NCBI GenBank assembly: GCA_944327105.1
Contig: CALVGN010000031.1
Span: forward strand, 23,873 to 87,872
Length of the DNA: 64,000 bases
DNA from: an uncultured Erysipelotrichaceae bacterium
Lineage (GTDB): Bacteria > Bacillota_I > Bacilli_A > Erysipelotrichales > Erysipelotrichaceae
Direction: 5' to 3'
The translations under genes and the position numbers were made by a program. Of this stretch, positions 55,879 to 64,000 are shown one piece after another (position 1 is the stretch's first letter; each line of letters opens with the position of its first letter). The notes under the pieces were generated by a model. That model saw only the letters and a list, made by a program, of their open reading frames with translations, was not told the DNA's origin and ran no database searches.

Positions 55879-55905
55879 AAGTACTCTTCCTTTTTTTAAA
55901 TCGAT

Positions 55906-57432
55906 TTAAAATAACGGGGAGAAGACGGCACACAATGCCGTCATCACACGTTTTAGCAAATATTGGTTCTCACATTCGCCCAAGGTGATGGTTTTGCACA
56001 TCGTCAATGTCGCTTCATAATCATAACGGCAATTTAGCGCAAAGTCTTTATCGGTGATGATCGTGTTGCATTCAAAATTGAGGTAGTAGCTGCGATAATC
56101 CACATTGGTCGTACCAACGATGGAAACGATATCATCACTGACCCATGTCTTGGAATGGATAAAGCCCGGTGTATATTCATAGATCCGTACCCCTGCTTTC
56201 AACAATTGGGTGTAATACGATTGTGAAACGATATGGACATACCATTTATCCGGGATATACGGAGTGATGATGCGCACATCCACACCCCGTTTTGCCGCAT
56301 AAATGATCGCCGTGAGCAAGGATTGATTAAACAACAGATACGGTGCACTGATGTAGACATAATCTTTCGCATTGTAAAGCATCGACAGATGGGCATCCAA
56401 TCCTAAATTGTTGTCATCTGTGGGTGCATCGGCGAATGAAGTGACCAAAGCATTATTGGGCACAGAACACCCATATTGACGATACCATGCAAAATCGATG
56501 GTTTGACCACACAACACTTCAAATTCCTGTAAAAACAGGACCGTATAATTCCAAACGGCTTCCCCTTCGATGCGGACCGCAGAATCTTTCCACGTGCCAA
56601 AGCGTACGATCAGATTGGCATATTCATCCGCCAGGTTGATGCCTCCCATATATCCGATGCGATTGTCCACCACCGCTATTTTGCGATGGTCCCGATAATT
56701 ATAGGAGCCGATCAGCATCGGGGCGATCGGGTTGAAGCAATAGGCATCGATACCCGCTTTGCGCAAGTCTTTGAGAAAGTGACGCGGCATGGTGGTGATC
56801 GTTCCAAAATCATCGTAGATGAATTTGACGATCACACCCTGTGTCACTTTTTCTTTGAGGATCTCAAAAATCGAATCCCAGATCTTGCCCGGTGCAACGA
56901 TGAAATACTCCATCAATATAAAATGGTGTGCACTACGTAAATCCTGTAGCAATCGTGGGAACATGTCGTCGCCCATGCCGAAATATTCGCATCGGGTATT
57001 GATCGCGCACCCTGCACCGTTATCGACTAAATAATGTTGGAATGCCGCCATATGGTAACGGTCGCCATAGGTATCGATGAGTGCATGACCATTATCCGGC
57101 AAGTTTTCCTTGAAACGATCGATCACCTTTTGGGTATCCAGACGCAATGCCTTGGGGATCTTCTTGTTGGCAAAAATAATGTATAGGACCGGTCCGACGA
57201 TCGGGATACAGGTCAATACCATGATCCAGGCCAGTTTGTAGGAAATATCGATACTGTTCATATTGACCACATACAGGATCAATAAGATGGCAATGATAGA
57301 AAAGGTCACATAAACCCATTGACGGTCGATGGAAAAACCAACGATCAATGTAAATAAAAGTCCAAGCTGCAAAAGGATCAATGCAGCTGTTAGAAAAATA
57401 CGGGAAGTAATGACCTTTAAAAGCTTATTCAT
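55906..57432 (-). CDS. cls: Cardiolipin synthase
   Basis: 508 residues. Two N-terminal membrane helices, then two HKD phospholipase D motifs (YRDHRKIAVVDNRIGYMGG, and FIHSKTWVSDDIVSIVGTTN). Joins two phosphatidylglycerol molecules. TATAAT lies 12 nt before the start with no Shine-Dalgarno, and the palindrome at 57453 abuts the -10 box. Confidence 0.94.
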   Translation of the reverse strand: MNKLLKVITSRIFLTAALILLQLGLLFTLIVGFSIDRQWVYVTFSIIAILLILYVVNMNSIDISYKLAWIMVLTCIPIVGPVLYIIFANKKIPKALRLDTQKVIDRFKENLPDNGHALIDTYGDRYHMAAFQHYLVDNGAGCAINTRCEYFGMGDDMFPRLLQDLRSAHHFILMEYFIVAPGKIWDSIFEILKEKVTQGVIVKFIYDDFGTITTMPRHFLKDLRKAGIDAYCFNPIAPMLIGSYNYRDHRKIAVVDNRIGYMGGINLADEYANLIVRFGTWKDSAVRIEGEAVWNYTVLFLQEFEVLCGQTIDFAWYRQYGCSVPNNALVTSFADAPTDDNNLGLDAHLSMLYNAKDYVYISAPYLLFNQSLLTAIIYAAKRGVDVRIITPYIPDKWYVHIVSQSYYTQLLKAGVRIYEYTPGFIHSKTWVSDDIVSIVGTTNVDYRSYYLNFECNTIITDKDFALNCRYDYEATLTMCKTITLGECENQYLLKRVMTALCAVFSPLF

Positions 57433-57450
57433 AACAATAGAACAATTATA

Positions 57451-57912
57451 CTATGGTTTGACCATGATATCCCATTGGTAGATGCATTTGACCCGTTCTC
57501 CCTGTCGATACGACCAATGTGATGATGGAACGTCCACCGTATCCAATAAAAATGCACCAAGTTTTTCGATGGTTTTGCGCGAAGCGATATTTTCCGGAGA
57601 AGCCGTGATATAGATCGTATCATGGTGATGTTGCTGGATAAACGAAACTAACGCCATACATGCCTGATAAGCATAATGACTACCACGGAAACGGGGATCG
57701 ATGCGATAGCCGATATGACCGCCAAAATATAACCATGGATCAAAGCCATCGCGAAAATCGATGGTCCCGACCATATCCTTTTGAACATAGATACCAAAAC
57801 GATGCATGGGATAGTAACCATTGGCACCTTTCTCCTGACTGGTATACATCTTGATCAATTGGATATCACCATACGTCAATGGTTTTTCTTTGCAAAACCA
57901 ATCCAGAAACAT
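57451..57912 (-). CDS. GNAT-family N-acetyltransferase
   Basis: 153 residues from ATG 57912 (MFLDWFCKEKPL), which lies 6 nt after TATAAT. GNAT motif A-like GYRIDPRFRGSHYAYQACMALV and TASPENIASRKTIEKLGA. Resembles RimJ/RimL-like acetyltransferases. The last residues MVKP and stop are encoded by the iterated palindrome (57453-57465). Confidence 0.85.
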   Translation of the reverse strand: MFLDWFCKEKPLTYGDIQLIKMYTSQEKGANGYYPMHRFGIYVQKDMVGTIDFRDGFDPWLYFGGHIGYRIDPRFRGSHYAYQACMALVSFIQQHHHDTIYITASPENIASRKTIEKLGAFLLDTVDVPSSHWSYRQGERVKCIYQWDIMVKP

Positions 57913-57918
57913 GATTCT

Positions 57919-57924
57919 ATTATA
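57919..57924 (-). promoter_or_regulatory. -10 box of a probably leaderless gene
   Basis: TATAAT, six bases (AGAATC), then ATG at 57912. The longer frame to 57966 would ignore this box. Confidence 0.5.
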
Positions 57925-57960
57925 GCGGTATTCATGGTATAGGGAACAAACATGAAAAAA

Positions 57961-57981
57961 GGCCATGGTTAAACCATGGCC
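57961..57981 (-). terminator. Terminator whose stem is the iterated palindrome
   Basis: GGCCATGGTT/AACCATGGCC with one unpaired base forms a 10-bp stem containing ATGGTTAAACCAT (57965-57977), followed by TTTTTT on the minus strand. Ends the thioredoxin-like gene. Confidence 0.75.
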
Positions 57982-57989
57982 ATCAATGG

Positions 57990-58649
57990 TTATGCACCGT
58001 AGACGGATTCGTAAAATTCGCTATAGATCGTGCTTAATGCATCATACGCTTCTTGCGTCAACGGTTGTGAGGTATCGATGTTCATCCCATCGATCAAACC
58101 GGTATGCGCATCCAGGATCTGACCATCCTTGATGGCAAACACTGTGGGGACAAAGAAACTTTTACCCCCCTGTCCATCGTCCTGATAATAAGCATAGGCA
58201 TAATTTTCGAATTCAGAGAGATCTTCTTCACTGATCGCATAGCCGTCCATATGGACATTGACATAGTAAAACGGTTGACCATAAGAAACAGCGACATCGA
58301 CCAATGTGGGCAATGCTTCGTTGCAGAAGGCACATCCGGGATAACCGTAGAAAACGATACCGGTGAATGAAGAATCATCATAGATCTTCAACGCTTCCTG
58401 AAACGTCAGCCCTTTGAGCATGTGCTGATTGTCTTCTAGAAAATAATAGCTGCTCGTATCTGGGGTATAGACGGATAAGTCCATGCCGCTGGATGAATCG
58501 ATGGTAAATTCCACCTTGTTGGCTTCAGTTTCACTAAAATCAACAGAGGGCTGATTGGTTATTGGTGCGGTGGTGGTGATACCCGTTTCACCCGTACAGC
58601 CAGCAAGGAACAACAATGGGAGAATAACAGTGGATAACTTGGATTTCAT
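57990..58649 (-). CDS. Thioredoxin-fold lipoprotein
   Basis: 219 residues. Signal peptide with lipobox FLAGC, Thr/Ser linker, then a thioredoxin-like domain with active-site GYPGCAFCNEALP (CxxC). Probably an extracytoplasmic thiol-disulfide protein. AAAGGAG sits unusually far (about 17 nt) from the ATG. Confidence 0.82.
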   Translation of the reverse strand: MKSKLSTVILPLLFLAGCTGETGITTTAPITNQPSVDFSETEANKVEFTIDSSSGMDLSVYTPDTSSYYFLEDNQHMLKGLTFQEALKIYDDSSFTGIVFYGYPGCAFCNEALPTLVDVAVSYGQPFYYVNVHMDGYAISEEDLSEFENYAYAYYQDDGQGGKSFFVPTVFAIKDGQILDAHTGLIDGMNIDTSQPLTQEAYDALSTIYSEFYESVYGA

Positions 58650-58707
58650 TGGATTAAAACAGATACTCCTTTCATGGTTGAAACCATCTTTACAGATGGT
58701 TCCACCA

Positions 58708-59637
58708 TTATAAATCGATTTTTTCGACTTTGATCTTTTCGTAAACGGAATTGATATGTTCCTTGGTTGCTAATCCTTTGGAAAATAAGGTGGCTTGACC
58801 ACAGGAATTGGCGAATTGGAAACTTTCGATAACATCGGGACTGCGTAAGATATTCATCATGAACCCCGCCATGATCGAATCATCGAATCCCACACCATTG
58901 ATCCGTTCTTTGGGCAATTCGATGGAATCCGCTTTGTAGATTTCCTTATCCGTGATCAGAATCGATCGATTCTTGTCAAAAGTCAATATCAAAAAGCGGA
59001 TATTGTCCGGTTTCCACGCAACGGCTGCTTTGACCAGTTCATCTTCATCATCACTGCAGTTGAAATAAGTGGATGCATCGTGTTCGTTGATCAACACCAG
59101 ATAGCAGCCGATGCGTTTGACCATATCATAGATGGCATGACCACTGTCAACACATAAACGAACACCTTCTTTATGAAGATTTTCAAACATCGGCTCGATG
59201 CGATCGAGCAGATAATCATGGCAGGCACCGGAGAAGATCAGGGTATCGGAATCCATCAGTCGCAATGCTTTTTTCTCAAAACGATCGAATGCCGTATTGG
59301 TGATGTATGGACCAACGGCATTGCATTCAACGCATTGATGGCCGGTGATCTTGACATTGATGCGGGTATTGCCATCGATATCGGTAAAGCGTGGTTCGAT
59401 CAATTCATACTTGCTTAACAAGGAAATATAGAAGTCTCGGGTAAACCCACCTAAAAAACCAAAGGCACGTGATGGTACGCCCATGTTATTCAGCACGATG
59501 GAACAGTTGACGCCTTTTCCACCGGCTTCATAATATTCCAACACACTGCGGTTGGTATGACCGGGGCCGATGGTCAGATCATGGTCATATTCCATGAAAT
59601 AATCCAGTGAAGGATTGATCGTACAGGTATAGATCAT
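58708..59637 (-). CDS. PfkB-family sugar kinase (1-phosphofructokinase-like)
   Basis: 309 residues. N-terminal IYTCTINPSLDYFMEYD, AGGKGVNCSIVLNNMGV typical of FruK/LacC, and C-terminal VGFDDSIMAGFMM in place of the usual GAGDS (catalytic Asp kept). Substrate could be fructose-1-P or tagatose-6-P. 4-bp overlap with pepT. The stop is at the edge of a palindrome (58696). Confidence 0.85.
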   Translation of the reverse strand: MIYTCTINPSLDYFMEYDHDLTIGPGHTNRSVLEYYEAGGKGVNCSIVLNNMGVPSRAFGFLGGFTRDFYISLLSKYELIEPRFTDIDGNTRINVKITGHQCVECNAVGPYITNTAFDRFEKKALRLMDSDTLIFSGACHDYLLDRIEPMFENLHKEGVRLCVDSGHAIYDMVKRIGCYLVLINEHDASTYFNCSDDEDELVKAAVAWKPDNIRFLILTFDKNRSILITDKEIYKADSIELPKERINGVGFDDSIMAGFMMNILRSPDVIESFQFANSCGQATLFSKGLATKEHINSVYEKIKVEKIDL

Positions 59638-60845
59638 AATGTCTCCTTGGAAACCATGGTGATTAGAAAATCAACCATGGCGCTCATCTGTTCAACCACG
59701 ACATATTCATACGGACCATGTCCGTTATAACCACCGGTACCTAAATTGGGACAAGGCAATCCCATAAAGGAAAGATTGGCCCCATCGGTTCCGCCTCTGG
59801 CGGAACCATGGGTATAGGACCACCCCATGGCTTTGAATGTATTTTCAACGGTTTCCAATACTTCCGGATGATCTTTGAGTACCACTGACATATTGCGATA
59901 CTGATCTTCCATCTTCAATGTGATAGCTCCATCATATCGGATGTTCATGGTTTCGACCAAATGCTTGAGATAGTTTTTCTTATCTTTCAGTTTGGTATGA
60001 TCATGATCACGGATGATATAATGCATCGTTGCATGTTCACAATTACCATTTAAGCTTTCTAAATGATAAAAGCCTTCATGCCCTTGCGTATATTGGGGTT
60101 TGGCTTCACCCGGTAACATCGTAGCCAATTGGACCGCGATATCGATGGCATTGACCATCTTCCCCTTGGCTCCACCGGGATGGATGGAAAAGCCTTGGAT
60201 ATCGATTGCTGCTTTGGATGCATTGAAGGTTTCCAACGTGACGGAATGGATATCTCCCCCATCGATGGTGAAACCATAATCCGCATCGAATTGTTTCAAA
60301 TCGAAGTGATCGGTCCCATGACCGATCTCTTCATCTGGAGTGAATGCGATGCGGATCTCACCATGGCGGATGGTGGGATCATTGATCAGTGTTTTGGCCA
60401 TTTCCATGATGATGACGATGCCGGCTTTATCATCCCCACCCAATAAGGTGGCCCCATCAGTGCATACGATGGTCTTGCCCACATGATCCTTCAATGAAGG
60501 AAATTGTGAGGGTGATAAGACCATGGAATCATTGAGTTTGATATCGTTACCATCATAATTCTCGATGATTTGCGGTTTGATGTTTTCACTGTTGTAATCC
60601 GCAGTATCCATATGGGCAATGAATCCCACTTTGTTCTTGATCGAACCATCATTGCCATGGATCTTGCCATAGACCACACCACTTTCGGATAGTACCACAT
60701 CTTCCACTCCGATCGCTTTGAGATCATTGACCAATACATCCGCTGCAAAGCGGTATTGGTTATGACTGGACGGAACTGTCAGTGATGTAGCATCACTGCG
60801 GGTGTTGTATTGACAGTATTTGATGAAACGTTCCAACATATCCAT
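59634..60845 (-). CDS. pepT: Peptidase T (tripeptidase)
   Basis: 403 residues. Zinc aminotripeptidase, M20 family. FIAHMDTADYNSENIKPQ, DGATLLGGDDKAGIVIIM, FTPDEEIGHG, TIDGGDIHSVTLETFNA. Start preceded by AAGGAGT, -10-like TAAAAT upstream. Full length. Confidence 0.96.
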   Translation of the reverse strand: MDMLERFIKYCQYNTRSDATSLTVPSSHNQYRFAADVLVNDLKAIGVEDVVLSESGVVYGKIHGNDGSIKNKVGFIAHMDTADYNSENIKPQIIENYDGNDIKLNDSMVLSPSQFPSLKDHVGKTIVCTDGATLLGGDDKAGIVIIMEMAKTLINDPTIRHGEIRIAFTPDEEIGHGTDHFDLKQFDADYGFTIDGGDIHSVTLETFNASKAAIDIQGFSIHPGGAKGKMVNAIDIAVQLATMLPGEAKPQYTQGHEGFYHLESLNGNCEHATMHYIIRDHDHTKLKDKKNYLKHLVETMNIRYDGAITLKMEDQYRNMSVVLKDHPEVLETVENTFKAMGWSYTHGSARGGTDGANLSFMGLPCPNLGTGGYNGHGPYEYVVVEQMSAMVDFLITMVSKETL

Positions 60846-60900
60846 AATGTTTACTCCTTGATTGCTTCTATTTTACCAAAGTGTAGGAAAGAGATGGTCA

Positions 60901-60928
60901 AAACCATCACACAATGATGTGATGGTTT
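60901..60928. other. Hairpin in the gene-poor interval
   Basis: AAACCATCACA (60901-60911) pairs with TGTGATGGTTT (60918-60928); no clear U-tract. Between 60846 and 61090 nothing else is recognisable; the base composition is more AT-rich than the neighbouring genes. Confidence 0.35.
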
Positions 60929-61090
60929 TCATTCCATGTATTTTGGTAATGATTGACGAATAAAAATATTGAAATCCGTAGATAAATTCAGAGCTAACTC
61001 ACCAAAAAAGTCCTTCTGTCTGTTCCTTTAGTTTGACATTCATACGAATACTTACATTTGTTGTGACAATTTGTATATACTTTGTACGTC

Positions 61091-61243
61091 CTATGCGCAA
61101 GAGATGTCAGACAATCTATTAAAGATATTGTGATCAGAACATTTCTTTGCACATTCGTCAAAAAAGACTGAAGGCTCTACAGACAAGAAACATTCAAAAC
61201 CCTCAGCATGTTCCTTTCTAAGACGGCGTTTACTTTCATTCAT
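61091..61243 (-). CDS. Short open frame, unknown (possible remnant)
   Basis: 50 codons (MNESKRRLRKEHAEGFECFL...), charged, two Cys pairs. No recognised family and no ribosome binding site. In a decaying region, so it may be a fragment of a mobile-element or toxin gene. Confidence 0.25.
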   Translation of the reverse strand: MNESKRRLRKEHAEGFECFLSVEPSVFFDECAKKCSDHNIFNRLSDISCA

Positions 61244-61423
61244 TGAATGCGAGGTCTATATCCTTATGAGCGAATAATGTTGTATTTTGACTAAAATACC
61301 ACCTATTTAAGTTTTCTTAAAACTTTCGTTTGCAAAAAATCTTCGAAGGCTATCATTTTCTTTTAATCCCTGTCATCGATAAAGAATGGGATATTGGATC
61401 AGACAAAAAATGGATTGAAACAT

Positions 61424-61668
61424 TTAGATACCAAACTTCCTGACAACCGTATCTATAACCGTCCACCCATGATCTGTACCAGATTTTCCACCGCTCACTA
61501 GTTCGCCCATCAACTTTAACGTGGATTTTGCTTTTTCATAATCCTCGATATCCGTTACAACGTAACGTCTGCGACCATTCACAGTTAAAAACACAGGCTA
61601 GCCAATAGAGACGTTTTTAAAATGTCGCGATAGCTCTTTAAATCTGATACAGGTCTAACATTTACCAT
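61424..61668 (-). pseudogene. Frameshifted Phd/YefM-type antitoxin
   Basis: Frame 1 reads MVNVRPVSDLKSYRDILK; frame 2 then continues NVSIG, a stop, and PVFLTVNGRRYVVTDIEDY followed by EKAKSTLKLMGEL and a degenerate end. This is the Phd/YefM fold (SDLK..., PVFLTxNGxxxxVV, DYE). One frameshift and one nonsense codon inactivate it. No intact partner toxin is seen downstream. Confidence 0.65.
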
Positions 61669-61718
61669 TTATCCAGCTGCCTTACAAGCATATTATTTAC
61701 TTGATTTCATAAAAATTA

Positions 61719-62153
61719 TCAATCATCGTTTCGAGAATGATTAGATTGATTCGACTGTTCAAACAATGTTTCTAATGCCTTTGTCAAAAGTTCTGAAAAA
61801 TTAACGTTATGCGTTTCGCCAAATGTATTCAGCCACGCGGGTAAAGTTACATTCTTGCGAACGGCACGAGATCCATATTTTTTCTGATAGGCATTTAGAT
61901 CTATTAAAACAGGATAAACTTTAGCATCCTCATCTAGATGTAAAGATTCGATATCCGAAGCCTGAGGAACTTTACCAGTTGTTTCAAGTTCGTCAACTAA
62001 CCATAATCCGGCGCATTCAACAGCCATTGCCATTGCCTCAGTCATTCCTCTGCCTTCGGTCACTGCACCTGGTAAATCAGGAAATGTCACTGTATAAACG
62101 GTTTTGTCTGACTCCCCTTTTTTGAATTGTGCTGGAAATACAAATTTGCACAT
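61719..62153 (-). CDS. hicB: HicB-family antitoxin
   Basis: 144 residues. Partial RNase-H-like HicB fold (YTVTFPDLPGAVTEGRGMTEAMAMAVECAGLWL) and a C-terminal ribbon-helix-helix-like DNA-binding part (NVTLPAWLNTFGETHNVNFSELL). GGAGGAG upstream, 3 bp after hicA. Neutralises HicA and probably autoregulates. More AT-rich than neighbours and without palindrome copies. Confidence 0.9.
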   Translation of the reverse strand: MCKFVFPAQFKKGESDKTVYTVTFPDLPGAVTEGRGMTEAMAMAVECAGLWLVDELETTGKVPQASDIESLHLDEDAKVYPVLIDLNAYQKKYGSRAVRKNVTLPAWLNTFGETHNVNFSELLTKALETLFEQSNQSNHSRNDD

Positions 62154-62156
62154 ATA

Positions 62157-62348
62157 TTAACTCCTCCAATCTACTTTTGCCTGTTTAAAGATTGAGTGTA
62201 CTGTTCCAATATCTAAATCACCACGATGAAACGGAACTGTAACCTTTCCTTTTTGAACCAAATGTTTATATTGATAGTGACTGCCATTAATTGAATGGAC
62301 ATACCATCCATGATCTTTCAATACACGGTCGATCTCATAGAATTTCAT
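62157..62348 (-). CDS. hicA: HicA-family mRNA interferase toxin
   Basis: 63 residues. dsRBD-like toxin: GWYVHSINGSHYQYKHLVQKG (catalytic His) and VTVPFHRGDLDIGTVHSIFKQA. Start 62348 with TAGGAGAT upstream; the longer frame is unsupported. Toxin-first order as usual. Confidence 0.9.
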   Translation of the reverse strand: MKFYEIDRVLKDHGWYVHSINGSHYQYKHLVQKGKVTVPFHRGDLDIGTVHSIFKQAKVDWRS

Positions 62349-62498
62349 ACAAGATCTCCTATGCGTATTATACACATGAAAACAGCTACGTTCAAATGCA
62401 TTTGAGAAAATTTGTGCTGTATTATTTTTTGCATTTCTTTATCTCCTTCAATCCTTAAGAGACGGATCAAGTCAACTTTGACGATTATTATAAAAAAA

Positions 62499-62518
62499 CA
62501 ATTCCGTTTAAGGAATTG
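62499..62518 (-). terminator. Intrinsic terminator of typA
   Basis: Stem CAATTCC/GGAATTG with a 6-nt loop followed on the minus strand by TTTTTTTAT. Confidence 0.85.
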
Positions 62519-62530
62519 CTTTTTATATTA

Positions 62531-64000
62531 CTATTCAGCACTGTCGTTTTTGGTTAAAGTTCTCAAATGCTGACGGCGTTCCAGATTAGTTAAGAAGCGC
62601 TTACGGATACGGATCGCATCCGGTGTGATTTCTACCAATTCATCATCATTGATGAATTCCAGTGCTTCTTCCAGTGACATGATCCGTGGCGGGACCAGTT
62701 TCATCGCTTCATCAGCACCGGTAGAACGCACGGCCGTCATTTTTTTGTTACGGATCGGATTGACTTCCATATCCATGTTCTTGGCAGCCATTCCGATGAT
62801 CATGCCTTCATAAACTTCCGTTTGTGGGCCGATAAACAATTGACCGCGCTCCTGGATATTCCAAAGTGCATAAGTCATGGCAGATCCGGTTTCGGTGGAG
62901 ATCAAGGCACCATTGGTCCGTTGCAGGATCTCCCCTTTATGCGGCTGATATTCCTTGAAATGACGCACGAGTGTCCCTTCACCATGCGTATCGTTGATGA
63001 ATTCACTGCGATAACCAAGCAGGCCACGGGTCGGTGCCTCGTATTCGATACGGGTATATGTCCCTTCATCGACCATGTTTTTCATCAAGCCTTTTCTTAA
63101 GTTTAGCTTGCTGATGACGGTCCCGCTGTATTCATTCGGCACGGTACAGACCACTTCTTCGACCGGTTCATATAATTTGCCGTCAACACGATGATAAATG
63201 ACTTCCGGTTTGGATACGGCGATCTCATAGCCTTCCCGACGCATGTTTTCCAAAAGGATGGATAAATGCAATTCACCACGTCCGCTGACTTTGAAGCAAT
63301 CCGTCGAATCGGTTTCTTCGACTTTCAAACCGACATTGACTTCCAATTCTTTGGCTAGTCGTTCTCTTAAGTTACGGCTGGTGACATATTTACCACTTTT
63401 TCCGGCAAAGGGGCTGGTATTGACCATGAAATTCATGGACAATGTCGGTTCTTCGATTTTGATAGCCGGCAAAGCTTGCTGATCTTCGTTATCACAAACC
63501 GTATCACCGATTTCGATATCGGCGATACCGGAGATCATCACGATCTCACCGCATTGTGCTTCTGGTACAGCCACACGGGACAATCCTTTATAAACGAACA
63601 CCTGATTGATCTTGCAGCGTTTGGTTTTACCATTGGGATTTTTGACCACCACACTGCTGGCTTCTTTCAATGTACCGGAGAAAACCCGTCCGATTCCCAA
63701 TCGACCGATATAATCATCATAGGCCAGTGCGGAAACCTGCATGGTTACCGGTTCCTCAATACGATTTGGATACGGCTGGCAGTGCTTAAGGATCGTTTCA
63801 AATAACGGGACGATATCGGTATTGGTATCATCCAGTTCATAACGCACGATTCCTTCTCTGGCAATACCATAAAGGATCGGGAAATCCAATTGTTCATCCG
63901 TGGCATTGAGTTCCAAAAACAGATCATAGACTTCATCGATCACTTCGTCGCAACGGGCATCGCGTTTATCCACTTTGTTGATCAACAGGATCGGACGCAA
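62531..64000 (-). CDS. typA: Ribosome-binding GTPase TypA/BipA (partial, 5' end outside window)
   Basis: C-terminal ~489 residues; the N-terminal G domain begins beyond 64000. INKVDKRDARCDEVIDEVYDLF (end of the G domain, NKxD), EF-Tu domain II, EF-G-like domains with SGRGELHLSILLENMRREGYE and TRGLLGYRSEFINDTHGEG. Translational GTPase for 50S assembly and stress. Free of the palindrome. Confidence 0.96.
   Translation of the reverse strand: MRPILLINKVDKRDARCDEVIDEVYDLFLELNATDEQLDFPILYGIAREGIVRYELDDTNTDIVPLFETILKHCQPYPNRIEEPVTMQVSALAYDDYIGRLGIGRVFSGTLKEASSVVVKNPNGKTKRCKINQVFVYKGLSRVAVPEAQCGEIVMISGIADIEIGDTVCDNEDQQALPAIKIEEPTLSMNFMVNTSPFAGKSGKYVTSRNLRERLAKELEVNVGLKVEETDSTDCFKVSGRGELHLSILLENMRREGYEIAVSKPEVIYHRVDGKLYEPVEEVVCTVPNEYSGTVISKLNLRKGLMKNMVDEGTYTRIEYEAPTRGLLGYRSEFINDTHGEGTLVRHFKEYQPHKGEILQRTNGALISTETGSAMTYALWNIQERGQLFIGPQTEVYEGMIIGMAAKNMDMEVNPIRNKKMTAVRSTGADEAMKLVPPRIMSLEEALEFINDDELVEITPDAIRIRKRFLTNLERRQHLRTLTKNDSAE

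Overview
The window reads as a low-GC Bacillota chromosome, probably of the Erysipelotrichia type. Evidence for Bacillota is the DnaB/DnaI primosome pair, PcrA, RNase J, bifunctional RelA/SpoT, SigI/RsgI, lactose/cellobiose-type PTS genes and strong AGGAGG ribosome binding sites. The class is an inference from the VanG-like cassette and overall style, and no rRNA or tRNA is present to confirm it. Genes are densely packed, mostly on the minus strand, with many 4-16 bp stop/start overlaps.

Layout: 0.1-4.2 kb holds an FMN-binding lipoprotein, a small membrane protein and relA. An operon at 11.4-4.3 kb (minus) runs ftsW/rodA, rsmD, coaD, a MurL-like epimerase, murD, recJ, apt. def and an RNase J gene follow on the plus strand (11.6-14.1 kb). 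20.0-14.2 kb (minus) is a surface locus: sigma factor SigI, anti-sigma RsgI, a lipoprotein with nine copies of a 15-residue acidic/tyrosine repeat, a VTC-domain protein, a DUF4956 membrane protein and a CotH-type kinase. 26.8-20.6 kb is a beta-glucoside/oligosaccharide PTS locus with 6-phospho-beta-glucosidase, a YdjC/ChbG-type deacetylase and a divergent PRD regulator. 28.9-45.7 kb is mostly housekeeping (pyk, pfkA, dnaI-dnaB-coaE-mutM-polA, radC, galK, pcrA). 45.8-51.4 kb is a VanG-like cassette (response regulator, sensor kinase, VanW, D-Ala-D-X ligase, D,D-carboxypeptidase, racemase), followed by an rRNA methyltransferase, a pseudouridine synthase and a second M15 peptidase. 55-61 kb carries patatin, cardiolipin synthase, GNAT, thioredoxin-like lipoprotein, PfkB kinase and peptidase T. 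61-62.4 kb is a gene-poor toxin-antitoxin patch (HicAB plus a broken Phd/YefM antitoxin). typA/bipA runs off the right edge.

Most unusual signals: (1) a highly iterated palindrome, ATGGT-N3-ACCAT, with at least 47 exact copies counted by eye where chance predicts about 0.07. It occurs inside genes, in promoters and in terminators, and is missing from the most conserved genes. (2) A recurrent leaderless start, in which a -10 box (TAYAAT, or once each TAAAAT and TATACT) lies exactly 6-7 nt before the ATG at eight genes. (3) A SigI-controlled CotH/VTC/DUF4956 surface system whose two putative SigI promoters share ATCGACCCCGATTTT-N13-CCGTA. (4) MurL overlapping MurD, implying the L-glutamate/epimerase route to peptidoglycan rather than glutamate racemase, in the same genome as a D-Ala-D-Ser-type (VanG-like) cassette with tandem 11-bp candidate operator repeats.
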